Assembly (NCBI RefSeq): GCF_943193135.1
Contig: NZ_CALPCZ010000021.1
Location: 1 to 43,562, forward strand
Length of the DNA: 43,562 nucleotides
Source of the DNA: Odoribacter lunatus
Lineage (GTDB): Bacteria; Bacteroidota; Bacteroidia; Bacteroidales; Marinifilaceae
Direction of reading: 5' to 3'
Positions 8,504-16,821 of the stretch are shown one piece after another (the first letter of the stretch is position 1; each line of letters begins with the position of its first letter). The position numbers and the translations under genes are program-made. The notes beneath the pieces are model-generated. The model saw only the letters and a list, made by a program, of their open reading frames with translations, was not told the origin of the DNA and ran no database searches.

Positions 8504-11113
8504 TTACTCGTAATCGAGGGAAACATCTGCAATAAAAAATTCACTACCGGTACAGACTGCATTAGCTGGAATATTTTGTGTGAAGCGTTTGATACCGTTA
8601 TCTCCATCTTCTTTACTTTGGTCATGAGAACAACTGGAAGACGAAGCGAACATGATTTTTAACTTCGCGGCTTTTGTTTGGATATCCGTATAGTTTATTG
8701 CTACGGAAGTTTTTGCTAAAGTTTCTTGGTTTTCAAAGGTCGCTTCTCCTGTTCCGATGATATTGTCGGTAGCATCGAGTACCTCTATTTTTACAAGAGC
8801 CTGGTCTCCGTTGTGTCCGTTATATGTATATGAAAATCTTAAAACGGACGGACGGGACGTAAATTCAATACCTTCTTCGTAGGTTTCGTTGTGATTGTCG
8901 TGATTGTAAGTGTAATTTGCTCCCAAAAATAATTTTCCGGCGGAATGGTGTTTTATATTCGGTGGTGTTAAATCGGATAATTTTGTTTGTGAAGTTAGAG
9001 TACCATATTTGTTTTCAGGTGTTTCTCCTTGAAAGTCCCAACCGACATTTCGCAATAGAACGCCGGTTGAATTATTCTCAGGATATGGTAAAGTCGAGGC
9101 GATGATATACCATGTGTTGGGTGTTTTTGCCTTGTCTACAGGGGGCATAGTTTTAGCATTAACGGTAAGCCATGAATTTTTGCCTTCATAGTAATGTATT
9201 GTTTCTGTTTCTTGTTTTTTATTACCAGAGCCAAATGCGCCAGTCCACCCATATTCTCCGCCTTTATGGATTGAGCTTGTTGTAGCAGAAAATTCGATAG
9301 GTTTTAATTCCAAAGCTTCTTCTGTTTTAATCTCGATCGGTTCCGAGTAACAGATGTCCAGATCCGCTTTGGCGTCGAAAGCCACCCGGACATAGTAAGT
9401 GTGATCGCTTTCTAATTTATTCACCTGAAACAGGACCAGATCGTGGGTCTTGTCGAATGAAAAATCTTCTGTATTCACGTGGGTCCAGGTCGTTTTATTC
9501 GTTGAAATCTGGACGTCGTATTGTTCGATCAGCGTATTTTGCGCCAGTCCGTTCGTACCGTCCGTCTGTTCGATATTCAGATAGGCGCGTTTTGCCCATT
9601 CCGGTCCGTCTTTTTGGAGCCGGAACGTCGGATTAACGGCGCTCAGCGTGACTTCATTCGTCGTTTCGTCTCCGTATTTGGCACGGAACTGGAGCATCGG
9701 TTTGTTGATATTGACTCCGGCGTACACGTACACGGTATCCATCGTGGCGTTCCAAGTCCAGGAATTGATATTGCATTTCGTCCATTCCTTCACGCCGAAT
9801 GCCAGGTTTTCATTCAGATACTCGATGATGATATTCTCAGGGGCGCCGCCGCTTATCCGGATTTTAAACGGATACTCCAAACTACGGGCAATAGCGGGAC
9901 GCTCCGGGGCGACTAATTCAAAAAGCGGGGGAGTAATGTGGAATTTGAGATTCAGGGGAACGCAATGCTGCCCCGAAACATCCGCCACATCCACTGTAAT
10001 CGTATGTTTTCCGGCAGGCAGATTGGTAACGATACCCGAAAAATCGATCTCCGCCATATTGGCATCCTCCATATCGTTCGACCACTTCAGACCGAAGCGA
10101 AGCAGGCGGTTCCTGTTGGCGCTGGTCAGTGAAAGCAAATCGACATTTGCCGGCCACCCGGCGGCGATTAAACCGACGGAGGCGGTTTTTATCCGGCACG
10201 AACCGATTTTCCCTAGGGCGGTGATCAGCGTATAAAACGTTTTTTCGTCACAGCTTTCCCCCACTAAATATTTATAAACGGGCACCGTATCGAAAGCCGG
10301 CGTAAGGTATGGTTTCTTGTGCGCCTGCCAGTCCTGCGGCAAAGCGACCTCGATAGGTTGCTCGACGGTGGTCGAATCGAAACTGATTAACAGCTTCTCA
10401 TACCCCTGTTCACCACCGAGAGAAACGTTGAAATGATAATATTCGGCGGCTTTCGTTTCCGGAAGGGATACGGCAAGCAGCGAATTCGTCGTTAAATCGT
10501 TCTTGGTCATGTTCAGCAGCACATCCAGTTTACCCGCCGGTAAAAAAGCCGTGCGTTTCTCTCCCTTGCCGAATGTAATCGTATCGACGGAAGTAATGAG
10601 CTGCGTGGAATAATCTTTGAAATAACTGCTGAAATTCTCGCGATAGCGGACACTTGCCAGCACATTGCCGATACCGGCGGTAAGTGTAACATTGTTTTCT
10701 TCGTCCTCTTGAAGGAGCAGCGTCGTGTCACCGCAGAAACAGGGAGCGTCGAAATTACTTTTTTCTGATGTGCCACAGGACGCCTTGATTTGAAGATTGT
10801 TGGCTTGAATCTTCACGGGGTGCGGCATCTCTGAATAGGATTCCCATTCCTTTATGACGACGCCGGAAGCATTCAGCAACTGAATCTTAAACTCATCGGC
10901 CTCCGGTATTTTAAAAAGCGAATCCGGCACCTGAGCGCGGGTGACGATTCTGAAATCGGAACTCGGATTCAAATCGAGATTGAAGCTGATTTCTTTTTCA
11001 CCTTTGTGCTCGATATGCTTTTTCTCGCATCCGTAGAAAAGCAGGAAAAACAAGCAACAGACAACGGAGAAAAAACGATATATTGATACTATATACTGAT
11101 TCATAACATTCAA
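8504..11113 (-). CDS. Large DUF4493 / PCMD-like surface lipoprotein
   Basis: 869-aa lipoprotein, first gene of the operon. The lipobox is FYGC (Cys near residue 29), after an N-terminal stretch that makes the signal peptide slightly long; Met4 is an alternative start. A DUF4493-type domain covers about 35-245 (EISFNLDLNPSS, MPHPVKIQANNLQIKAS, GNVLASVRYRENFSSYF). Several beta-sandwich/fn3-like modules follow (about 250-590). The last 270 residues resemble PCMD (HSAGKLFLG and EFTSRPSVLRFSYTY correspond to AAGNMFAG and PYTSRPLRLKGMYKY in its neighbours), but the fit is weaker. Its C-terminal third is markedly more AT-rich than the middle, a sign of domain exchange. A near-match -7 element on the minus strand (GATTTTTG, 11147-11140) could drive the operon. 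Confidence 0.75.
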   Translation of the reverse strand: MNVMNQYIVSIYRFFSVVCCLFFLLFYGCEKKHIEHKGEKEISFNLDLNPSSDFRIVTRAQVPDSLFKIPEADEFKIQLLNASGVVIKEWESYSEMPHPVKIQANNLQIKASCGTSEKSNFDAPCFCGDTTLLLQEDEENNVTLTAGIGNVLASVRYRENFSSYFKDYSTQLITSVDTITFGKGEKRTAFLPAGKLDVLLNMTKNDLTTNSLLAVSLPETKAAEYYHFNVSLGGEQGYEKLLISFDSTTVEQPIEVALPQDWQAHKKPYLTPAFDTVPVYKYLVGESCDEKTFYTLITALGKIGSCRIKTASVGLIAAGWPANVDLLSLTSANRNRLLRFGLKWSNDMEDANMAEIDFSGIVTNLPAGKHTITVDVADVSGQHCVPLNLKFHITPPLFELVAPERPAIARSLEYPFKIRISGGAPENIIIEYLNENLAFGVKEWTKCNINSWTWNATMDTVYVYAGVNINKPMLQFRAKYGDETTNEVTLSAVNPTFRLQKDGPEWAKRAYLNIEQTDGTNGLAQNTLIEQYDVQISTNKTTWTHVNTEDFSFDKTHDLVLFQVNKLESDHTYYVRVAFDAKADLDICYSEPIEIKTEEALELKPIEFSATTSSIHKGGEYGWTGAFGSGNKKQETETIHYYEGKNSWLTVNAKTMPPVDKAKTPNTWYIIASTLPYPENNSTGVLLRNVGWDFQGETPENKYGTLTSQTKLSDLTPPNIKHHSAGKLFLGANYTYNHDNHNETYEEGIEFTSRPSVLRFSYTYNGHNGDQALVKIEVLDATDNIIGTGEATFENQETLAKTSVAINYTDIQTKAAKLKIMFASSSSCSHDQSKEDGDNGIKRFTQNIPANAVCTGSEFFIADVSLDYE

Positions 11114-11371
11114 GTTTATCTCTTCATGAGAATATCATACAAAAATCGTGCAAAAAGATTTAAAAAGGAGAAAAAAATTGTATTTTAACACTTCCCCATG
11201 AAAATAGTATACGGATTATAAAATATAGGGACTGCAATTTTTATTGGAAAAAATGTAATATAGGCATGATTTTTGTTAAAACCTTTATGTGAAGAAAATA
11301 GTATAGAACAAATCAGAAGATTGTAAGTATAAAGAGATAGATAATTGATTATTAATAAAAAAGAAAAAACA

Positions 11372-11917
11372 ATGAAAAAATTAATTAGACAAACAACTGC
11401 TGTTGTGTTGATTGCATCAATGGGCGCATTGATGTCAGGATGTTTCGGTTCTTTCGCGTTGACAAGCAAATTGCATCGTTGGAACGGAGAAGTTTCCAAT
11501 TCAAAATTTGTGAACGAGTTGGTATTCCTCGGCTTGTGCATCCTTCCGGTTTATGAAATAGCTTGTTTGGGTGACGTGCTTATTTTCAACTCTATTGAAT
11601 TTTGGGGAGGAAACAACCCGATTGCCATGAATGCTGGTGACGTGGAAGAAATGGACGTTTTGCACGAAGGACAGATGTATAAAATGATTAAAAAACAGAA
11701 TAGTTTGACTTTGGCATCTGCTGAAGGAAACGATGCTGTCAATTTCCAATATTTCCCCAAAGAAAAAGCATGGTACCTGATGGAAGGCGAAAACAAAGTA
11801 AAAGTGGTTGAAATGAAAGACAAGAGCGTTTTCACCTATCTGCCCAATCACAAAACATTGGTATTCGACCAGACTACAGTAGATTTGATTCCGTCGGAAG
11901 TAATGGCGGCAAAATAA
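11372..11917 (+). CDS. DUF3332 family lipoprotein
   Basis: 181-aa small lipoprotein resembling the DUF3332 family, of unknown function. The ATG at 11372 gives a classic signal peptide (MKKLIRQTTAVVLIASMGALMSGC) with lipobox MSGC; a TTG further upstream in frame would add a charged, non-signal extension and is not used. The mature chain keeps a hydrophobic segment (FVNELVFLGLCILPVYEIACLGDVLIF) that could span the membrane, then a beta-rich C-terminal region. It sits alone between the divergent lipoprotein operon and convergent recG, and ends in its own terminator. Confidence 0.75.
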   Translation: MKKLIRQTTAVVLIASMGALMSGCFGSFALTSKLHRWNGEVSNSKFVNELVFLGLCILPVYEIACLGDVLIFNSIEFWGGNNPIAMNAGDVEEMDVLHEGQMYKMIKKQNSLTLASAEGNDAVNFQYFPKEKAWYLMEGENKVKVVEMKDKSVFTYLPNHKTLVFDQTTVDLIPSEVMAAK

Positions 11918-11963
11918 AGAGCGATTGGAAAAGTAGAATCTTTATAGATTACAATCCTATATT

Positions 11964-11996
11964 AAAGAGAGGCTGATAATTCGGCCTCTCTTTTTT
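11964..11996 (+). terminator. Intrinsic terminator after the DUF3332 gene
   Basis: Stem AAAGAGAGGCTG (11964-11975) pairs with CGGCCTCTCTTT (11982-11993) through one G-T wobble, closing an ATAATT loop, and runs into a T-tract. Confidence 0.88.
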
Positions 11997-12087
11997 GTAT
12001 CCGGACAGGCACTTTCTTATAGTTTCCGATACATTCCCGTATGGAATGGACATATTCAATCATAGTCTAAAGCCTCTATATCGATTC

Positions 12088-12150
12088 TATAAAGTGCTTA
12101 TAAAGCGCTTACAAAGTGCTTATAAAGTGCTTCGCAAAGCACTTTATAAG
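12088..12150. repeat. Four 11-bp tandem repeats ending in a perfect hairpin
   Basis: Units TATAAAGTGCT (12088), TATAAAGCGCT (12099), TACAAAGTGCT (12110) and TATAAAGTGCT (12121) follow each other with no spacer. The fourth unit is then mirrored: CTTATAAAGTGCTT (12119-12132) pairs perfectly over 14 bp with AAGCACTTTATAAG (12137-12150) around a CGCA loop. The mirror arm could pair with any of the four units. The array fills the 371-bp gap (11918-12288) between the DUF3332 terminator and the end of recG, where I see no gene. Confidence 0.85.
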
Positions 12151-12288
12151 GGATTTGATGGCATTTTGTATATACTTTATACAAGAGATATAGCATAGTA
12201 GGAGAATAGACAGAGACGTGAAATATATACGGAATCCACAAGAAATCCCCTCAAATGAGTAGTGTTTGTCCGATAAATAGTGCAGGGA

Positions 12289-14388
12289 TTAGCTGATAAA
12301 CCGCCAGTTGATTTTGGTTTTAAACAAGCGTTTGATTTGAGCCGCAAAGACGGAATTTTCCTCTTTCTGCAAATCGGGGTCGTCTTGCAGAATGACATTG
12401 GCTGCCTGGGAGGCTTCGTTTAGTATAAGTCCGTCTTTGCCGAGGTGGGCAACTTTCAGATTACATGTGAGGCCGCTTTGCTGGGTGCCTTCGATATCGC
12501 CGGGGCCCCGTAGTTTCAGGTCGGCTTCCGCAATTTCAAAGCCGTCGTTGGTGGCGGTCATCGTTTCGATGCGTTGTCTGGACTCATTGGAAAGTTTGTA
12601 GGAGGTCATGAGGATGCAGTAGGATTGTTCCGCTCCCCGTCCTACGCGTCCGCGTAATTGGTGGAGTTGCGACAGGCCGAAGCGTTCGGAGCTTTCGATG
12701 ACCATGACGGAAGCGTTGGGTACGTTTACCCCGACTTCGATAACAGTTGTCGCTACCAGGATTTGGGTCTCGCCGTTTACAAAGCGACGCATCTCCTCGT
12801 CTTTGTCCACGTTTTTCATTTTACCGTGTACCATGCTGGTTGAAAAGCCGAGAGGGAGGAAGTATTGATTGACTTTGTCGTATCCGTCCTCCAGGTTGCG
12901 GAAGTCCATTTTTTCCGATTCGGAAATAAGGGGATAAACGATGTATGCTTGTCGTCCTTTGCGTAATTCTTTTTCGATGAACTGAAAGACGTCGTTTCGT
13001 TTCTTGTCGTAACAATGAAGGGTAGTGATGGGTTTACGGCCGGGAGGAAGTTCGTCGATGACGGAGACATCCAGGTCGCCGTAAAGGGTCATGGCGAGAG
13101 TGCGGGGGATGGGGGTGGCTGTCATGACAAGTACGTGGGGAGGAATGTTGTTTTTGTGCCAAAGCTTGGCGCGTTGGGCAACTCCGAAGCGGTGTTGTTC
13201 GTCGATGATGACGAGTCCTACGTTGTTGAAGGTGACGACATCTTCTAAGAGTGCGTGGGTGCCTACGATGATTTGCAATGTGCCGTCCGTAAGTTGTTCG
13301 TGAATGCTTTCCCTTTCCTTTTTCTTGGTGGACCCCGTGAGAAGGGCTATGTTGATGTCTAGCCCTTTAAGCAGTTCCCTGATGGTATCGAAATGCTGGT
13401 TGGCCAGGATTTCAGTAGGTGCCATCAGGCAGGTTTGGTAATGGTTGTCGAGAGCCATGAGCATGCACATGACGGCGACTAATGTTTTCCCGCTCCCGAC
13501 ATCGCCTTGCAACAGTCTGTTCATCTGTTTCCCGCTTCCGCAGTCCTGCCGGATTTCTTTGATGACTCTTTTTTGGGCGGAGGTAAGCGGAAAAGGAAGG
13601 TTTTGGTTGTAAAAGGTGTTGAAATAGTCTCCGATAAGCGGAAATGTGCAGCCTTTAAAATAGGTCTTGCGCTTGTATTTTAGTTTCAGTATATTGAGCT
13701 GGATGTAAAAAAGCTCTTCAAATTTCAGGCGGAATATGGCTTTTTTCAGTATTTCGGGCGAAGCGGGAAAGTGTATGTTATAGAGGGCTTCGTGTAGGCA
13801 GATTAATCCGAATTTTTTCAGGAACCAGGCCGGAAGAGTTTCCGGTATCTTACCGTTCAGTTGTCTGAATATTTCCGCCTGCATCTTACTGATGGCTTTG
13901 GAGTTCAGAAAAGCTTTTTTCATCTTTTCTGTGGTCGGATAGACGGCCTGGAATCCTACGAGCAGTTTGGATGCTTTTCCGAAATCGTCCAGTTCGGGGT
14001 GGACGATGTTGATTTTTCGGTTGAATGACGACGGCTGGCCGAAAATCAGGTATTCTTTGCCGGCTTCTATTTGGCTAGGTAAATATTTAAGGCCTTTGAA
14101 CCATACGAGTTCCAGTTCGCCGCTTTCATCGTAAGCGGTGGCAACCATGCGTTGGCTTTTTCCTGCACCGACGATTTTAAGGTCCCGGATACGGGCTTTG
14201 ATTTGGATGTAAGGAAGTTGGGAGTTTAGTTCCGCAATGGGATAGATGCGTGAGCGGTCGATATAGCGGTAGGGGATGTGATATAATAAATCTTCGTAAC
14301 TTTCTATATCAAGTTCCGTGTGTAGCAGGGATGCCCTCTTCTCGCCGACTCCCGGCAAGTATTTTATATTTAAACCGGCAATTTCCAA
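12289..14388 (-). CDS. recG: ATP-dependent DNA helicase RecG
   Basis: 699-aa monomeric branch-migration helicase that remodels stalled replication forks and Holliday junctions. The N-terminal region begins with the helix-hairpin-helix-like LPGVGEKRA (residues 11-19), followed by the OB-fold wedge domain (about 50-180). The motor follows: Walker A GDVGSGKT (about 294), DEQHRFG (about 393), motif III MTATPIPRTLA, and the C-terminal helicase lobe with VATTVIEVGVNVPNA and QLRGRVGRG. Length matches the family. It is transcribed opposite to the following methyltransferase-like gene, with a 13-bp inverted repeat in the gap between them. Confidence 0.96.
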   Translation of the reverse strand: MEIAGLNIKYLPGVGEKRASLLHTELDIESYEDLLYHIPYRYIDRSRIYPIAELNSQLPYIQIKARIRDLKIVGAGKSQRMVATAYDESGELELVWFKGLKYLPSQIEAGKEYLIFGQPSSFNRKINIVHPELDDFGKASKLLVGFQAVYPTTEKMKKAFLNSKAISKMQAEIFRQLNGKIPETLPAWFLKKFGLICLHEALYNIHFPASPEILKKAIFRLKFEELFYIQLNILKLKYKRKTYFKGCTFPLIGDYFNTFYNQNLPFPLTSAQKRVIKEIRQDCGSGKQMNRLLQGDVGSGKTLVAVMCMLMALDNHYQTCLMAPTEILANQHFDTIRELLKGLDINIALLTGSTKKKERESIHEQLTDGTLQIIVGTHALLEDVVTFNNVGLVIIDEQHRFGVAQRAKLWHKNNIPPHVLVMTATPIPRTLAMTLYGDLDVSVIDELPPGRKPITTLHCYDKKRNDVFQFIEKELRKGRQAYIVYPLISESEKMDFRNLEDGYDKVNQYFLPLGFSTSMVHGKMKNVDKDEEMRRFVNGETQILVATTVIEVGVNVPNASVMVIESSERFGLSQLHQLRGRVGRGAEQSYCILMTSYKLSNESRQRIETMTATNDGFEIAEADLKLRGPGDIEGTQQSGLTCNLKVAHLGKDGLILNEASQAANVILQDDPDLQKEENSVFAAQIKRLFKTKINWRFIS

Positions 14389-14416
14389 TTTTCAGTGTAA
14401 TTTGCTCTGATCGGGG

Positions 14417-14478
14417 AACGAAAATAAAAAAAATATATGAGTTGATTCGGGATGTCGGAATTATATTTTATTTTCGTT
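14417..14478. repeat. 13-bp inverted repeat between divergent genes
   Basis: AACGAAAATAAAA (14417-14429) and TTTTATTTTCGTT (14466-14478) are exact reverse complements separated by 36 bases, in the gap between recG (minus) and the methyltransferase-like gene (plus). Each arm holds TATTTTCG in the outgoing direction, one base away from a TAnnTTTG -7 element, so they may be paired divergent promoters or an operator. Confidence 0.5.
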
Positions 14479-14522
14479 AGTAATAAAGTTGGGTGAATTT
14501 TAGTATCGTAAATGAAAGAAAG

Positions 14523-15104
14523 ATGATAACCGTTTATTTGAAGGAGAGGATGAAACATGCCTTGTATTTTAGGCATAAGCGGGGGTTTGGGGTGCATTCT
14601 CCTTTCATGTTTGATTTTATTTTGAATGTTATTCGGGACAGAAGGCATCGGTTTGTTTATCCGGAGGAGGCGGAAAAATGCGTGGGAATGGGACGGCGGA
14701 GCCGAAAGTTTTATCGGTTGCTGTATCGGATTGCTGTTTGTTGGAAAGTGCATCGAGTGGTGAGTTATATGCAGGATGACAGGTGGATAAGGCTTTATTT
14801 GCAAGGCGTGACGGGCGAGGAGGGGATGAAGTGCAATGTTAGGGATTGTGGGGAGGGGGTTGATATGGTGTACGTAGCAAAGGATGCCTGGAAGTTTTTG
14901 GAGGGGAAAGAGTATGAGTTGCTGGAGGGGCTAGGAAAGGGAAGGCAGTGTGTGGTGATTTCCGATATATATAGGAATGCTTTTAATGCTTCTCTCTGGC
15001 AGCGGTTGGCACGGAAAGCACAGGTTCGGATGGATATGATGCGGTTTGGAATTTTGCTTTTTGATGAGAAGTTGCAGCAGGGAAGTTATCATTTGATGGT
15101 GTGA
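14523..15104 (+). CDS. Conserved hypothetical, class I methyltransferase-like
   Basis: 193 aa from the ATG at 14523, preceded by a GAAAG purine stretch; a GTG at 14493 would add ten poorly conserved residues. The N-terminal FRHKRGFGVHSPFMFDFI (about residues 16-33) is the signature of a Bacteroidetes family usually annotated as SAM-dependent or O-methyltransferase-like. The glycine-rich SAM loop is not obvious here, so this member may be degenerate or only a structural homologue. The segment VDMVYVAKDAWKFL and the VVISDIYRNAFNASLWQRL block fit the later strands of that fold. The gene is strongly G-rich on the coding strand. It heads a run of three same-strand genes with the cobalamin adenosyltransferase 29 bases downstream. 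Function not established. Confidence 0.6.
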   Translation: MITVYLKERMKHALYFRHKRGFGVHSPFMFDFILNVIRDRRHRFVYPEEAEKCVGMGRRSRKFYRLLYRIAVCWKVHRVVSYMQDDRWIRLYLQGVTGEEGMKCNVRDCGEGVDMVYVAKDAWKFLEGKEYELLEGLGKGRQCVVISDIYRNAFNASLWQRLARKAQVRMDMMRFGILLFDEKLQQGSYHLMV

Positions 15105-15133
15105 ATATGGAAAATTAAAAATGTATATGTAAG

Positions 15134-15691
15134 ATGATGAAGATTTATACGAAGACCGGAGACAAGGGACAGACGTCTTTGATCGGCGGTACGCGGGTGC
15201 CTAAAAATAGTGTGCGTCTGGAGGCTTACGGGGGAGTGGATGAACTGAATAGTTATCTGGGATGGGTGCGTTCTTTCCCTATTTTGCCGGAATTGAAGGA
15301 GGAGCTTGCCGTGATACAGAATATTCTGTTCTCGGTGGCGGGAAATTTGGCGACGGATACGTCTGTGAAGAATTTAAAGGTCAAGTTGGGGGTGACGGAG
15401 GAGGATGTCGCATTTTTGGAAAGAGCGATAGACCGGATGAATGAGCAGTTACCGCCTTTGACCAGTTTTATTTTGCCGGGAGGCAATCAGCCTTCGTCTG
15501 TTGCTCATGTCGCCCGAACGGTTTGCCGCCGGGTGGAGAGGCGGGTATTGGATGTTGCCGCCCAATATGAGGTGGATGAATTGATTATTCGCTATGTGAA
15601 CCGGTTGTCTGATTACCTTTTTGTATTGGCGCGAAAGATTGCATCGGATATGGGGGCGGAAGAGTTAACCTGGAAAATGTCTGTTAAATAA
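15134..15691 (+). CDS. PduO-type cob(I)alamin adenosyltransferase
   Basis: 185-aa ATP:corrinoid adenosyltransferase that transfers the adenosyl group of ATP to cob(I)alamin to make coenzyme B12. The N-terminal KIYTKTGDKGQTSLIGG (residues 3-19) forms the ATP-binding P-loop-like motif, and the RLEAYGGVDELNSYLG helix carries the conserved Glu/Asp. The C-terminal ARTVCRRVERRV and RYVNRLSDYLFVLARK helices complete the five-helix bundle that trimerises. Length is normal for single-domain PduO/MMAB proteins. ATGs at 15134 and 15137 are adjacent; either fits. It is followed after 11 bases by the chorismatase-like gene. No cobalamin riboswitch is visible upstream. Confidence 0.94.
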   Translation: MMKIYTKTGDKGQTSLIGGTRVPKNSVRLEAYGGVDELNSYLGWVRSFPILPELKEELAVIQNILFSVAGNLATDTSVKNLKVKLGVTEEDVAFLERAIDRMNEQLPPLTSFILPGGNQPSSVAHVARTVCRRVERRVLDVAAQYEVDELIIRYVNRLSDYLFVLARKIASDMGAEELTWKMSVK

Positions 15692-15702
15692 ATGAAGAAA
15701 AA

Positions 15703-16821
15703 ATGGTGTGTAAATTTTATAAAGTGAACGGCAAAAATTTTAGTGAGTTGGTTGCAGGAGTTTTAAAATGTTGCGGAAAATGGAAAAATATCGTACGCTT
15801 GGTGTTTTTCGGAGATACGTATGATAATGAGGATTTTTTAGAACAACGCTGTGAGGTGGATAGGCAGGTGCGTGCTTTTTTCGGAGATCGTTGTCCCGCG
15901 TTTAGTTATGTCGCGCAAAAACCGCTGGATGCGGATTTGGCGGTGGAATTGCATACATTGGATCCGTGGTTTGAGGGGGAGGTTATATATAAAATCGGAA
16001 CGGATTTGGAGGATGTGCCGGATTTGCCTTATGTTATTTTGCAGGGGAAAGGGTACAGAGAGTTGATTGTGTCGGGATTGTGCGGAAGTAATTTGGATGA
16101 TTTGGTTCATATACAGGCGGAGGAGGCGATGAGTCAGATGATGGAGGTATTGTTGTATGAAGGATTTGAGGTAAAGGGTATTGCCCGCCAGTGGAATTAT
16201 CTGGAGGATATTACGGCAATGGAGGAAAGGGTGCAGCGTTACCGGCATTTTAATAAGACGCGCAGTTGTTTTTATTCGACGGCTTCCTGGAAATACGGTT
16301 ATCCTGCTGCGACGGGAATCGGGATGCAGTGGGGGGGATTGCTGTTGGATTTTACGGCTATTGATTTGCAGGGAGAAGGCTGGCGGAGCTGTGCGGTGGA
16401 CAATAGTCTGCAGGTAGCCGCTCATGCTTATTCGCAACGGGTTTTGAAGGGAGGTATGACGCCTAAGTTTGAGAGGGCGAAGGCGTTTTATGGAGAGGAA
16501 GGAGGAATTGTTTTTATATCCGGTACCGCAGCAATTCGCGGGGAGCAAAGTTCTGTTTCGACGAGTGTGGAGGAGCAGTTGCAGATGACAATGGAGAATA
16601 TTGATTTTTTGATTTCGGAGGAAAATTTGCAGAAAGCGGGGATTATGAAGAAGGGGATGTTGCAGACGCTACGGGTGTATTTGAAGAATGAAAAGGATTT
16701 CCCGGTAGTGAAAGAGTATATGGAACGGAATTTTAAAACTCTTCCCGTGCTTTACCTGTTAGCAGATATCTGCCGGGAAGAGTTGTTGGTTGAGGTGGAG
16801 GGGGTAGCTTTATTGCATTAA
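15703..16821 (+). CDS. Chorismatase-like (FkbO/Hyg5/XanB2) protein
   Basis: 372 aa resembling the chorismatases, which hydrolyse or rearrange chorismate to dihydroxycyclohexadiene or hydroxybenzoate products and consist of two YjgF/RidA-like halves. Family-like blocks are IARQWNYLEDI (about 161-171), RYRHFNKTRSCFY, YPAATGIGMQ (about 200-209) and the C-terminal half's GGIVFISGTAAIRGE (about 267-281). The GMTPKFERAK stretch matches the family's active-site arm. The first half (residues 1-140) is less conserved. No other chorismate- or polyene-pathway gene is nearby, so the product is unclear. Its stop overlaps the end of the convergent GH84 gene by 12 bases. Family assignment is from memory of motifs and moderately certain. 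Confidence 0.55.
   Translation: MVCKFYKVNGKNFSELVAGVLKCCGKWKNIVRLVFFGDTYDNEDFLEQRCEVDRQVRAFFGDRCPAFSYVAQKPLDADLAVELHTLDPWFEGEVIYKIGTDLEDVPDLPYVILQGKGYRELIVSGLCGSNLDDLVHIQAEEAMSQMMEVLLYEGFEVKGIARQWNYLEDITAMEERVQRYRHFNKTRSCFYSTASWKYGYPAATGIGMQWGGLLLDFTAIDLQGEGWRSCAVDNSLQVAAHAYSQRVLKGGMTPKFERAKAFYGEEGGIVFISGTAAIRGEQSSVSTSVEEQLQMTMENIDFLISEENLQKAGIMKKGMLQTLRVYLKNEKDFPVVKEYMERNFKTLPVLYLLADICREELLVEVEGVALLH

Noticed and set aside
12088-12150. CRISPR array
   Set aside because: Units are 11 bp with no spacers, and no cas gene is near.
15104-15134. Cobalamin riboswitch before the adenosyltransferase
   Set aside because: Only 29 bases separate the genes, with no conserved box; too short for a riboswitch.
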